The notes beneath the pieces were generated by a model. The model searched no databases, was not told the origin of the DNA, and saw only the letters and a program-made list of their open reading frames with translations. The translations under genes and the position numbers were made by a program. Below, piece by piece: positions 10,600 through 21,621 of a stretch of 64,000 bases of DNA. The stretch's first letter is position 1. Each line of letters begins with the position of its first letter. Source of the stretch: Tricholomella constricta (Eukaryota; Basidiomycota; Agaricomycetes; Agaricales; Lyophyllaceae); assembly GCA_013368375.1 (NCBI GenBank), contig JAACJP010000032.1, positions 372,001 through 436,000 of the forward strand, read 5' to 3'.

Positions 10600-12360
10600 G
10601 AACACCACGCCTTTGGAGTCGTGGGGCTAGCAATATGCCAGAATCCATCATGGAGTATACTCCATGACAGCTGAAATGTAGAGGAAGACACGTTTAGTGC
10701 CAGCAAGGATGGCTCCAAGAGAAGTTAAATGCTGAAGTGCCTAGCATGGAACATATTAAACCCGATAGATCCCAGAGATGTGGCGATGTTCAAGATAGAA
10801 AATGCACGATGAGTAATGGCTATGGTGGATACGGTTGTGTTGAACTAGATTTGAAAAGGCATTTACTGGAAAGAATAGAATCCACTAGTATCCCATTGTG
10901 CGAACCGTAGCAATAGGGGCTTTTCCGGCGACGGATGTAGAACATCGAGTTAATCAGGTTCACGAGCACTCAGAAGCCGCCCACATGAGTAGAAGAGACT
11001 TCGTATGTGGAGTGGGATGCTTGTCCAACGTCTCAGACTGGTTGGGCTGTGAGCAAGGGAAGCAGGGCGGCGTCTTCTCCGGTGCTCGTCGTCAGTTTGT
11101 AAGTTTGCAGACCCTGAGGCTCCACGCCAGGAGACGCTCAGCACTCGGCTTGAAGACGGCAGCGTGAGATTGCGGTCCTTTGAATCGAGATAATTGGAGT
11201 GCCATCTTCGCTGAATACTCTACGGGGGATAGGCGGACGGCAAGGAAGCTGAAGCCACTCGACGACAAGAATATGGAGCCATTCCAGTAAGCGCTTGCAG
11301 ATTGAAATTCGAGACAAGATGGGCTTTCGATCTACCAGACACACTAAGTCGCCTCCAGGTGACATTATGTTTCTCGATCGCGACTTGCATATGAGGGACG
11401 ACGTTTCCTTCAACTGTGGGAAAGCTACAGGTTGTAGTAAGGCTGACTTCCAAGCGTGAAGACGACTGCACATTTTTTGATAGAGGACGCAGTATATCCG
11501 CCAGATAGCACAAGAGGGTACCCGCTCCAGCTTGAAGCTCCAAACGACGTAATTCGTGAGAATGGTACAACCTACAATGCAGCGAGATATGTCAATCAGT
11601 AGCCTAGAACCTTGCATGTCACAGCTCGTGATGATTACGACTATGGGAATAGTATCATGGTGGTCCTGGAGTACATCGATACAAGATTTGGGTCAGGGGA
11701 TCAGAATGGAAGCTTGTGCACAGTGTGGCCGGGCTCGGAGATCGTTGTATGCCGTGAGCCAAGATTGGAAAGTCTAGATGCCAGGCAGTTGATCTCTCCG
11801 AGTAAAATACACGATCAGTCTCGCTGCTGATTCGTTGTGTGCAGGTGGGCCAGATAATGGCCAAAATGTACGAGACGAGCACTCGAGCCGTAGGAAGGGA
11901 GGGCGCCCAGCACCGAGGGTTGATAGCAGCCATGAATCCGCCATCGCTTCCAGGGTACATCTCGAAGATTCCTCGCGGGCGCAATGAATGCAATGGAGCG
12001 TCGGACACAGAATGGACGCAACAACTGATGGTGTTCGGCTCCTGCGACTTGATCACAAGCGTGAGAAACACGGCCGCGTCAACAGCTAGTTCAAGTTGCT
12101 GGCCGTCCAACTCCTTCACTGCTTCATCGATTCTGAGAACATTCAACATATTCAATATCATGAGTCGCTTCCTGTGCGAAAGACTGTCCATCAAAGAGGA
12201 GAAGCTCATCATAGACTGGCGAGCTAGCCAACGTCTGTAATTCCCTCGGAGACATACTTTACCGGTGTAAGAGGCTGGCATGGAATATGGAATCTCTTGA
12301 AACCTTTTGTCGCACTGGCGATATTCTGAACAACTTTCTAACAGCTCCAAATACGTGGGT
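10600..12360 (-). repeat. duplicated lectin upstream block, copy 1 (inverted)
   Basis: Read on the minus strand, this interval follows the same order of landmarks as 14.9-16.7, 19.4-20.3 and 58.4-60.1 kb. They include the region shared with about 14880-15010 and 19385-19530, a TTTCTCACGCTTGTGAT segment, and text around 11700-11760 matching 59040-59110. It separates lectin D (minus) from pseudogene E (plus). A 242-codon minus-strand open frame (12383-11655) lies in it but is not kept in the other copies. Confidence 0.7.
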
Positions 12361-12366
12361 TTCGAA

Positions 12367-12374
12367 TATATAAG
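12367..12374 (+). promoter_or_regulatory. TATA box of lectin pseudogene E
   Basis: TATATAAG lies 82 bp upstream of the former start codon of copy E. The promoter has outlasted the reading frame. Confidence 0.5.
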
Positions 12375-12448
12375 GATGCTCAATCCGCACTATTACGCCA
12401 GCACCCCAACTAGCTCTCTCGTCCAGTTCTCAAATCTCCATCTCTGCA

Positions 12449-13283
12449 ATGCTTCCCGCTCTTGTCGTTTCTGAGGCCGTCGGTTACGCCACCACGTCCG
12501 ACACAAAATATACCTTCGATGACCTCAAGGATGGTATTATATGTTTGCTCTCCTCAGCAAATTCAGATTCTGACTCTTTTCAATTCCAGTTGGCCTCTGG
12601 CCCGCCCACCAATACATCAAGAAGGTCATGAGCATCAGCGTCTGAGTCGGCGCCGCAAAGCCCAACGGCATCGAAATTACTTACCAGCTCTCCAACACCA
12701 CCCAGCCCAGTGTTCAGATGCACGGAATGCGCTCTGGCACCCAGAAGACCGTGACGGTTGCTGGCGAGTTTTTAGTGATGTCCTCGATATTTTCCTCCTG
12801 ACTAATATCCTACGTACGCCACAGACAATGAGTTCTTCGTTGGCATCTTCGGCGCCATTGACGATAACGCCGATCAGCCCCACCACCCTCAGGCGCATCG
12901 GGTTCCTCGTCTACAACAAGGACACTGGTGCTCTCACGCAATAAGGTTAGGCTCCCCGTCCTTGCTGGAATTTTTCACTTACTCGCAAGGTCGCAGGCCC
13001 CTTCCCCGACCCCACCGTTAGCACCCAAAACATTGTTGGTTTCACTTCCCTTGGATTAATCGTTGGGTTCAGCGGGACCTCCGCCTCCAACGGTAAGTCG
13101 CGCCCTTTATCGAGCAAAATGATCCTGCTCACCGTCGTCGCAGGCAACCTCGATACGGTCGCTGTCTACAAGGTCCAATCTGGCGGCGCTACCAACATCG
13201 GCGTCAGCGACGCTTTAACTCGCACCTCGTTGACCTCCTGCTTCTTTTCCGGCCTGTTTTCTCCTGTTGTTCCCAGTTCTTAG
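12449..13283 (+). pseudogene. jacalin-like lectin E, broken
   Basis: The five-exon layout is complete (exon 1 12449-12533, exon 2 12590-12763, exon 3 from 12825, exon 5 from 13144), and it is very close to copy C in sequence. Several lesions break it: a TGA at 12643-12645 replaces the tryptophan codon of the SVW motif; a 4-base insertion lies in exon 3 near 12880; a stop lies just before the exon 3 donor; and the normal stop codon at the end is lost, so that frame would run on to 13283. The high similarity to C with several disabling changes suggests recent duplication followed by decay. Confidence 0.8.
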
Positions 13284-13890
13284 GTAGCAGTGCGAAATAG
13301 GGAGATTGCGTCTTGGTTTGTCGTACTTATGCTTGAAAGGACTTAATGCGTGTGCACCATATTTGTTTCGTTTCCTCGAGTCCAATGACAAATTAAGCTC
13401 ACTCAATGATCTGTATGCCGGCGCTCCTAGGCCACAAACTAACTTGAACCAGCTCCAAGTACCATCCAAACATCATCGATGTCGAAAGTATGGAAGCGCC
13501 GGCGCGAAAGATGTCGAAAGGTCAAGGGAAACACAGGAGCTCGCGTCTAGGTTGTCGCACCTATGCATGGGGTCCAGGTGCAGAATATCTCGCGATAAGA
13601 TTGGCGGCGCCGGCGACAATCTGGCTCATGAGATAAGATTTCTTCGAGTCCTTGCGATCGATCCATGAGTGTCCTGACTCTACAACTCGCTAGCTGGTTT
13701 TTGCAGATGTCCACGGTGTCTCCTGCAATGATGCACTAGGTGGTCCATTCTACTACTGTGTTATGCATGCTAGAGAATGTTATTGGGGCTTTAACAACCA
13801 CTGATCGCCTGGCTCGGTTTTGGCCTTCTTTTGAAGTCAGGCAGTCTTACATATATCGTCGGGCAAGCTTATTTTGCCAGAGTGAGAAGA
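13284..13890. other. 3' flank of lectin E, then no recognisable gene
   Basis: The conserved lectin 3' motif is recognisable at about 13336-13358. The rest has no open frame that I can support. Confidence 0.4.
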
Positions 13891-14025
13891 AGGTGGCACA
13901 CGCCTGAGAGTCTTTTGAAGGTTACTACAAGCAAACTCCTACATATTCGTACTGCTACCTGCGTACTGGGCACAACACACAACACATAAAGGCAGGAAGG
14001 AAAGAGGACGCGATTAGGGGCAGGT

Positions 14026-14791
14026 TCAAAAGTCGCTAATGCCAAGGTTGGGAGAGCCGCCAGATTGGACCTTGTAGACCGCGACGGTGTCAAGGGTGCC
14101 TGCAAGAACCGTGAGCGGCAGGATTGTTGTTCTCCGTAAAAGAGAGCGGCTTACCGTTGGCGGCGGTGGTGCCGCTAAATCCGACGACCAATCCAAGCGA
14201 AGTGAAGCCGATGATGTTTTTGGTGGTAGCGGTGGGGTCGGGGAAGGGGCCTGTGGCGCAGCGAGTGAGTAAAAGAAATCCTAGCAAGGAGGGGGCAGCC
14301 AACCTTGCTGGGTGAGAGCACCAGTGTCCTTGTTGTAGACAAGGAATCCGATGCGCCTGAGTGTGGGCTGGTCGGCGTCATTGTCGATGGCGCCGAAGAT
14401 ACCGACGAAGAACTCATTGTCTGTCGCGTACGGAGGACATCAGTCAAAGTAAGAGGGAACATCGCATCAAAACTCGCCGGCGAGAGTCACCGTCTTCTGG
14501 GTGCCAGAGCGCTGTCCATGCATCTGGACACTGGGCTGGGTGGTGTTGGAGAGCATGTAGGTGATTTCGATGCCGTTGGGCTTAGCGGCGCCGTACCAGA
14601 CGCTGATGCTCGTGACCTTCTTGATGTATTGATGGGCAGGCCAGAGACCAACTGAAATTGAAAGAGTCAGAAGTTGAAGGTCCTGAGGAAAGCAAATGGA
14701 CATTACCATCTTTGAGGTCATCGAAGGTGTACCTGGGGTCAGCCGTGGTCGCGTAACCGACGGCCTCAGAAACAACAAGAGCGGGAAGCAT
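14026..14791 (-). CDS. jacalin-like lectin F (181 aa, five exons)
   Basis: Intact minus-strand copy: exons 14791-14707, 14651-14478, 14420-14304, 14250-14155 and 14099-14026, phase 1 throughout. Motifs in order are MLPALVVSEAVGY, YTFDDLKDG, KKVTSISVWYG, MHGQRSGTQKT, NEFFVGIFGAID, IGFLVYNKDTG, IIGFTSLGLVVGFSG, LDTVAVYKVQSGG. Intron 2 has the GC donor GCGAGT. Upstream on the minus strand a TATA-like TATTTAAG lies at 14875-14868. It forms a head-to-head pair with pseudogene G at 16746. The 3' motif lies at about 13892-13917. It is probably functional; sugar ligand unknown. Confidence 0.8.
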
Positions 14792-14879
14792 TGCAGAGTT
14801 GGAATAATTTGAGGTCTGAATGAGAGGGCGAGTTGAAGTGCTGGTATAACAACGTGGATTGAGCATCCTTAAATACACT

Positions 14880-16740
14880 CGAAACCCAGTTGGTGACAGT
14901 GTTCAGAATAGCTCGTGGTGCGACAACGAATTCCAAGAGATTCCATGTTCCATGCCAGTCCTTACACGGGGGGAAAATGCCTCCGACAGAAGCAAACGTT
15001 GGGCTAGCTCGGTTTATAAAAAGTTTCTCCTTTTTGAAAGAGGTTGTGTGGAGGGAGCAGCGAATAAGTGGCGGTTTCTCACGCTTGCGCAGCGGTTATT
15101 TCCAGTCTTTCTCCAACTCATCGTCATCGTAAGTAACGCGCAAGCGTATCGTACTACATGCTCCACTCCCTTTCCATCTCATTACATTACAAACCCTTGA
15201 CAGACACTAGTGATGCCCGTCGCAGTCGCCCTCCCCAGTCAGCCAAGGAGGCCTGGCGACTGGCGAGACCCGATTCTGGCACTCTCACTTCCCATGACCT
15301 TTTCTAAGGAACAGCTATCGTTCCAGCTAATTGCATAACGATGCTGACACAAGGCGGCGCTTTAGGTCTTAACCACTCCACCAGCACTTACCAAGTCCAC
15401 GAGCAATCTCCGAAACGAATCTTCGAGGTGCACGCAACGTGGGCGGTGGACCCTCAGTGCTGAGCGCTGAGCACCGGCACCTAGCATCCACAAGCAGTTA
15501 GTTTCTCCATGTCACGGGCGAGCCACTATTCGGCCCACCTGCGAGAACACTGCACACAACGAAAACAATACCGAGATCGGTCATATTTTCCCTCAGAGCA
15601 ATTGACTTCTTCAATCTCCCCATTCTCAACTCACGGCACCCGACGATCTCCCCATTCTGGTGCATCTCATTTACATCTTTCATCGACATACTCCAAGACT
15701 TTTCTTAGATTCAATACCTTGCTCATGGCCATCAAGGTGAGGAGCTGGTGGAAATCAAGGTTCTAGGCTGCTACATGGTACGTGAGCCATCGTTGCACTA
15801 TTTACTCATCAATCGCCGTCGCTTGGAGTGTCTCCGTGCAGCAGGTGCATTCCGTGTAATGCGTCCAGATCTATCAATGATTACTATACAGTACCTTCAC
15901 GCTTGGCAGTCAGCTGCTACCAACGCGCCAGCTCATCTACTTGTAGCTCTCCCAAAGGTGGAGCAGCTGTTTCCCCTGCTTCCTTGCCTTCTGTATGTAC
16001 CGGATATGGTGCCCTCATTTTATTTAACCCATACAGGAATTCAGAGCCTCACGCTGCCGCCCTAAGCCGAGTGCTAAGGCTTTTCCTGGTGTCGAGCTTT
16101 CCCGAATTCACAAACATTGGACGAACCCCTCCGTTGGTATATGGCCCTCCGATAACACCTGGGAAGACGCCACGGTGCTTCCTTTGGGCTTGCAACCGGC
16201 TAGGTCTGCCATGTTGGACAAGCGTCTCAAAGTGCCTTTGTTCTGCTGCCTTTACCTTGACGTTTCCCTGTTCATGGCAATCGCGGCGATGTGGCTCGTT
16301 GCACGATACGGACTAAGTTTACGCGGCATGACGCTCTGTCGTTACAGCTCGCAACGAGGCACCAGTGAATTCCGACATTGCTTCCGGTTATGATCTAGCA
16401 TTTTTCTTTGAATGATGAAGATATAGCTCAACTATATACGCCGTGCTATAGTTGTCAAGCATTCTTGAACATTGTCATGCATCGCTGGAATCCATCGGTT
16501 TTCTATATCATCATCCTCTCACACTAACCTGTCCCACACTAGTACTGGCATTTGAACTTCTTTCGGGGTTGTTCTTTCCCGGGAGCGCAAAGTGTGCCCT
16601 CCTCTACATTCTGCGCTCTCCTGCAGTTAACCCCCAACGACTGCAAAGACATGATTTTTCAGTATATAAAGGTGCGTTAATCCACACTCTTGCACCATAT
16701 CCCCAATCAGCTCTCTCATCTACTTCTCAAATCTCCATCC
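14880..16740 (+). repeat. duplicated lectin upstream block, copy 2
   Basis: Fullest copy of the intergenic block between head-to-head lectin genes. Matches include 14890-15010 with 19390-19530, 15829-15890 with 19843-19900 and 59244-59290, 15610-15670 with 59035-59110, and 16494-16570 with 59817-59890. Scattered open frames within it (for example 15828-16316) are not conserved between copies, so it is best read as regulatory or spacer DNA. Confidence 0.75.
16663..16670 (+). promoter_or_regulatory. TATA box of lectin pseudogene G
   Basis: TATATAAA lies 83 bp upstream of the start codon of copy G. Confidence 0.5.
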
Positions 16741-16745
16741 CTACA

Positions 16746-17476
16746 ATGCTCCCCGCTCTCGTTGTTTCTGAGGCCGTCGGTTACGCCACCACGGGTGACC
16801 CAAGGGACATCTTTGATGACCTCAAGGACGGTAAAAGCCATCTCAGCAGTTTCGAATTCTGATTCTTTCTACTATTCCAGTTGGTCTCTGGCCCGCCCAC
16901 CCATACATCAAGAAGGTCACGGGGATCAGCGTCTGGCACGGCGTCAGCACAGCTCAACGGCATCGAAATCACCTACCAGCTTTCCGACATCATCCAGCCC
17001 AGTGTCCAGATGCACGGACAGCGCTCTGGCACTCAAGATATCCCCTCTTATGTTGACTGATGTCCTCCGTACGCGACAGGCACTGAGTTCTTCGTCGGCA
17101 TCTTTGGTGCCATCGACAGCAAATCCGACGAGCCCCCATCTCAGGCGCATCGGGTTCCTCATCTACAGCAAGGACACTGGTGCACTCACCCAGTGGTTCT
17201 CTTGTCCTCGCTAGGATTTTTTTTACTCACTCGCTGCGCCGCAAGGCCCGTTCCCCGACCCCTCTGTTGTTACCCAAAACATCGTCGGCTTCACTTCGCT
17301 TAGACTGGTCGTCGGATTCAGCGGCACCACCGCCGCCAACGGCAAGCCGCTCTTTGTTACCGAGAACGACGTTCCCTTCCCGTCGCTCACGGTTCTCTGC
17401 AGGCAGCCTCGACACGGTCGCCGTTTACAAGGTCCAATCTGGCGGCGCTACCAACATCGGCGTCAGGGAGGCTTAA
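16746..17476 (+). pseudogene. jacalin-like lectin G, broken
   Basis: Exon 1 (16746-16830) is intact and the last exon ends normally with TAA at 17474-17476. In between, exon 2 carries a +1 shift near 16940. The end of exon 2 together with the GC donor of intron 2 is deleted near 17035. Exon 3 carries another +1 shift near 17130, and the exon 3 donor is gone. It is the plus member of the F/G head-to-head pair. The conserved 3' motif is still clear at about 17634-17646. Confidence 0.8.
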
Positions 17477-17764
17477 ACTTGGTACCTCATCGAACCTTCT
17501 CCTTCTTTTCCGGCCTCTTCCTCCTCTTGTTCCCAGTTCTTAGGTTAGCAGTACATAGGTGGCAGTGCGTATACGTACGTAGCAGGAGATCGCCTCTTGA
17601 ATTCTTTGTGTTGTATGCTTGCAATGGACTTTCGGCGTGTGCCACCGTTCTTTTCCGAGTCTTGAATGCAATGACAAATTGAAGCTTGGCCCAAGGAATA
17701 ATCTAGATGCGCCAGAGTATTGTGGTCGCCGCTGGCGGCTCCTCGGCGTCTGAATCATCAACAA

Positions 17765-17910
17765 TTGAACTTGGCACCTCGTCGCATCCTATTGATGTCT
17801 TTCCAGCCTGTTCACTCCTGTTGTTTCGAGTTCGTATGAAGAAGTAACGTATACGTAGAATATCGCTTCTCTGTTCTTGTTCTGTATCGTTCCAAGGACT
17901 TTCAGCACCA
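17765..17910 (+). pseudogene. second lectin 3' flank relic
   Basis: After the 3' flank of copy G, a further stretch repeats lectin 3' flank text (a weak TTCCAGCCTGTTCACTCCTG segment, then a trace of the GGACTTTC motif at about 17895). No coding part remains. Confidence 0.4.
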
Positions 17911-17984
17911 CCTTCGTCTCTCATTCTGACAAAACGTACTACAAAAAAGTAAGAACTGCCTGACGACTCCCAAACTGCAAAGGT

Positions 17985-18719
17985 GTGCAGAAACGGTACC
18001 GTAACACGCAGTAGTTTTTTTCGGTCGGGCGTCCGTTATCGTGATAAGACCGGCATGGATGGTGCGGGCGCGTGAATACCAACTTCCACGTTTTGAAGGG
18101 CTGAACAATATATGGGGGGGAGGAGGGGGAAGGAAATCGCGGAAGGCATGGACACAGGGTCCGTACCGGAGTGAGTAACAATAAAACGAAGAAGGGGTAC
18201 GTACCGATTCGGTCCGAGAACCATTCCGGTTGCAGATCTTCCAGGTTTCGAATATCGGGCGGGAAGTTAGTGGTGCGCTTGTCGACGTTGGCCGAAAAGT
18301 CCACCAGCTTCGTGTACAGATGCGGGTTGCGGAGGAGGGGTTCGACATGAGGGAGTCGTTGTAAGTGCCTTGGGTTCGTCGCGTCGCGTTTCATGGCCTG
18401 GAATTGTGCGAGCTAGCTCTGTAGGGTTAGGGTCAAGGAGGTGAGGAAGAGAAACGAGACTCAGAGAACGCGACTAAACGGAGGGGACGTACGGCGATTG
18501 CAGCGCTCAGAAGGCTCGGTCGATGCGAGTGAGATGCCCCATTCTTCCACTTCGGCGGGTATCGGCGGAGGGTGGAGGAGCGCTCGTATTCGGGACAGCT
18601 CGTCTTGTGGTTGGTCCCACTTGCTCCTGCATGGAACTTGAAGGTGGCGAGTCTGAGATCCATGGGCGATACCGATGCGGACGTGGCAGGAACATCTTTC
18701 ACGATCAAAAAGCGGTGTA
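17985..18719 (-). pseudogene. 5'-truncated copy of the HCNGP/SAP30BP-like gene
   Basis: This matches the gene at 21622-23239 over part of exon 3, intron 3, exon 4 and much of intron 4. Recognisable pieces on the minus strand are [23 protein letters not shown] (frame-shifted in places), [21 protein letters not shown] and PEWFSDRIG. Frames are broken by small indels, exon 5 is absent, and the sequence joins exon 4 of lectin H at about 18719. In the genome it follows lectin G just as the full gene follows lectin I, so it marks a tandem duplication of the lectin module plus neighbour. Confidence 0.8.
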
Positions 18720-19345
18720 ATGTTGGCGGCGGTTGAGCCGCTGAATCCGACGATCAATCCAAGGGAAGTGAAGCCAACGATGCGTTGGGTGTAGCGCTGG
18801 CGTCCGGGAAGGGGCCTACGGCACTGCAAGTGAGTGGATAATTCCAGCAAGGACGGGGAGACTAACATGCTGGGTGAGAGCACCAGTGTCCTTGTCGTAG
18901 ACGAGGAGCCCGATGCGCTTGAGAATGGGCACGTTGAGTTCACCGTCAGTGGCGCCAAGCATGCCGACAAAAAACTCAAGAAGGACATCAGTCAACACAG
19001 GAGGGTACATATAGGACAGCGCCAAAAAGTCGCGGTGACAGTCACGGTCTGCAGAGGGCCATAGCGCTGTCCGTGCACCTGGACACTGAGCTCGATTGTG
19101 TTGGAGAGCTGGTACTTAGGTGATTTCGATGCCGTTAGGCTGATTGTAGATGACCCAGGAACCGATGCTCGTGACCTTCTGGATGTATTGTTTGGCGGCA
19201 ACTAGAGTTGAAAAGAGTCAGAGTCTGAATTTTCTGAGGACAGCAAACAAGTATTACCATCCTTGAGATCATCGAAGAAGTACCTGGGTTCGGCCGTGCT
19301 GGCATAACCGACGGCCTTAGAAACGACAAGAGCAGGGATCAGTGC
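18719..19345 (-). pseudogene. jacalin-like lectin H, broken and truncated
   Basis: Minus-strand copy running from about 19345 down to the middle of the exon 4 / intron 4 boundary at about 18719, where it is fused to the HCNGP-like fragment. The start codon is lost (CTG in place of ATG, with a local rearrangement), exon 2 contains an in-frame stop before the TYQLS strand, and exon 5 is missing. It is the minus partner of pseudogene I at 20317. Confidence 0.75.
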
Positions 19346-19384
19346 AGAATTGGAAATGTAAGAACTGGACGAGAGCGCTAGTTG

Positions 19385-20300
19385 AAGTGCTGGTTCGGAG
19401 TGTTCAGAGTACGTGCGACAAAGATTTCCAAGGGATCTCATATTCCACGCCAGTGCCTTACATCGGGGAAGAAAGTGAGAGAAGTACCATCGTGGGCTAA
19501 CTCGGTTTATAATAAGTTTCTCCGTTTTGAAAGGCCTTCATTTGTACTTGGGAGCGAAGAAGTGGTTGATGTTTTCTCACGCTTGTGATGGAGGTCCAGA
19601 CATCCAGGGTCCGTGCGGTTATTTCGTGTCTTCATCGTCATCGTAAGTAACGCGCACGCGTATCATATACTAGACGTTACTTCTTACCCCGCCCTCTGCC
19701 TTTCTTTTCTGACATATACCAAACTGTAATCTTGCATGACAAACCCTTGACACTAGTAAGGCCCGTCGGGTGACCGGTCGCCGTCCTCAATCTGGCGACT
19801 GCCAATTCCCATGACCCTATTCAATGGTACACATATCGTACAGTGTCTCGGTGCAGCAGGTGCGTTCTGTACGATGCGTCCAGATCTATTTCTATAATTA
19901 ATTATGCAGTAACCATCACGCTTGGCAGTCAGCTTTTCACGACGACGCCGCTCCATCTGCTCTTAGGTTTTAAAGGTAGAAGGAACTTCTTCATGTCGCG
20001 AATCACGGTGTCCAGCTGTGGCCCCAGCTTTTTTGCCTTCCACCATCCCTCGTGAAGTACCACATATGGCGCTGACTCGGATGTTTTGTCGATACAAGAA
20101 CCCAGAAGCCGCGTCCAAGCCGAGTGCTAAGGCTTTTCCTGGTGTGGAGCACCAGAACAGTTTTATGAACTCACAAATATTTGACGAACGTCAAGTATGC
20201 TTTGGATCATGGCCTTTCGAATGACACCGGAGAAGACCTCGCCGTGTTTCCTTTGCGCCCACAAACCGGCTATTTTGACATGCTGGACACGCGTTCTCAA
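19385..20300 (+). repeat. duplicated lectin upstream block, copy 3 (shortened)
   Basis: Same order of landmarks as the block at 14880-16740 but with internal deletions. It separates the H (minus) and I (plus) lectin pseudogenes. Confidence 0.7.
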
Positions 20301-20316
20301 TTTTTTTATCTCTGCA

Positions 20317-20687
20317 ATGCTTCCCGCTCTTGTCACGGTCCGGCAGACTCCACAGATACACCTTCGATGACTTCAAGGATGGTAAAATACTTTTTACTCT
20401 TCTCAGCACCTTCGAACCTCTGACTGTTTCATATGCAGCTACAGCAGCTCTCCAACGCAGCGCTGAAATGCACGGACAGGACTCTGCTCAGAAGACCATG
20501 CCATCGTCGACAAGTTTGGGCGCTGGTCCTCGATATTTCCTCCTGATACGCTTTGTACGCCACAGACGATGACTTCTTCGTCGGCATCTTTGGCGACATC
20601 GACTAACCCACTCTCAGGTGCATCGGGTTCCTCATCAACATGAACTTAAGACTGATGCTCTCACCCAACAAGGTCCGTTGGTCATCT

Positions 20688-20718
<31 letters not shown>

Positions 20719-21090
20719 CCTCGTCCTCGGGCCCGTGGATTTCTTTCACCCATGATCAGTCGCTCGCTGCCCCTTCCCCGACCCCACCACCGTCACCACC
20801 AAAAACATCATCGGCTTCACTTCACTTCACTTCACTTCCCTTCCCTTGGACTGACCGTCGGACTCAGCGTGGCACCTGCGCCTCCAACCGCACACTACCC
20901 CTTCTATGAAGTACCGCGTAAAGGTGTTCCTTCTTGCCGCTCACACCGTCCTCCCATCCCCGCAGGCAACCTCGACACCGTCGCGGTCTACAAGGTTCTG
21001 GATACTGGATACTGAATACTGAATACTGAATACTGAATCTAAATCCAATCTGGAGGTTGTATGTACACTACCCAACCTCGGCGTCAGCGA
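20317..21090 (+). pseudogene. jacalin-like lectin I, strongly decayed
   Basis: The start (MLPALV), FDDFKDG, the DFFVGIFGDID strand and the GNLDTVAVYK end can be traced, but most of exon 2 is deleted, a stop follows the GDID strand, and exon 3-5 text is interrupted by simple repeats (for example 20686-20729 and the TACTGAA run near 21000-21040). It is the plus member of the H/I pair and the neighbour of the full HCNGP-like gene. Confidence 0.7.
20686..20729. repeat. CTCGTC simple repeat
   Basis: Run of CCTCGT units inside lectin pseudogene I. Confidence 0.8.
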
Positions 21091-21178
21091 CGTTGCAATA
21101 GACCTAGCACTCCACCGCGACGCGACGCGACCTCACTCACTCACTCACTCATGATCCATCGCGTCCTAGTACTCACTT

Positions 21179-21213
21179 CCTTCTTCTTTCTTCTTTCTTC
21201 TTTCTTCTTTCTT
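21179..21213. repeat. pyrimidine TTCTTTC repeat
   Basis: Tandem TTCTTTC-type units in the 3' flank of lectin pseudogene I. Confidence 0.8.
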
Positions 21214-21463
21214 TGTTCCCGGCCTTTAGGATGTCATGCGTCATGCGTCGTGCGTTGGACCTACATTAGTCCGTAGGTAGCAGTACGGACATGTCGATGT
21301 AAGATGTAAGACCATTCCCTTCTTGTTCTTGTTGTATCCTTCATAGGATTGTCAAGGCTCAAGCACGTCCAACTGTTCTTCTTACTCTTGACAAAATAAA
21401 CGAATGCCTGACTCTCCCCTGCAATCCACATGATCATGATCAGTGCTAGTAAGTCGTGATCAC

Positions 21464-21511
21464 CCAATCACCAATCACCAATCACCAATCATTAATCATT
21501 AATCATTAATC
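21464..21511. repeat. 7-bp ACCAATC / ATTAATC repeat
   Basis: Three ACCAATC-type units pass into three ATTAATC-type units just downstream of the HCNGP-like gene. Confidence 0.8.
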
Positions 21512-21621
21512 AACGCCATCTCTTCGATGCCCCAGCACGCAAAAGAACCCCCCAAAAAAAGTCATACGCTCGAGAAAAACAAAGTACCACTACCGATCTA
21601 TCTATCTATCTAACCATGACG

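Noticed and set aside
11655..12383. 242-codon minus-strand open frame
   Set aside because: It lies in the duplicated lectin upstream block; corresponding parts of the other block copies do not keep the frame.
15828..16316. 162-codon plus-strand open frame
   Set aside because: Same reason: inside block copy 2 and not conserved in copies 3 and 4.
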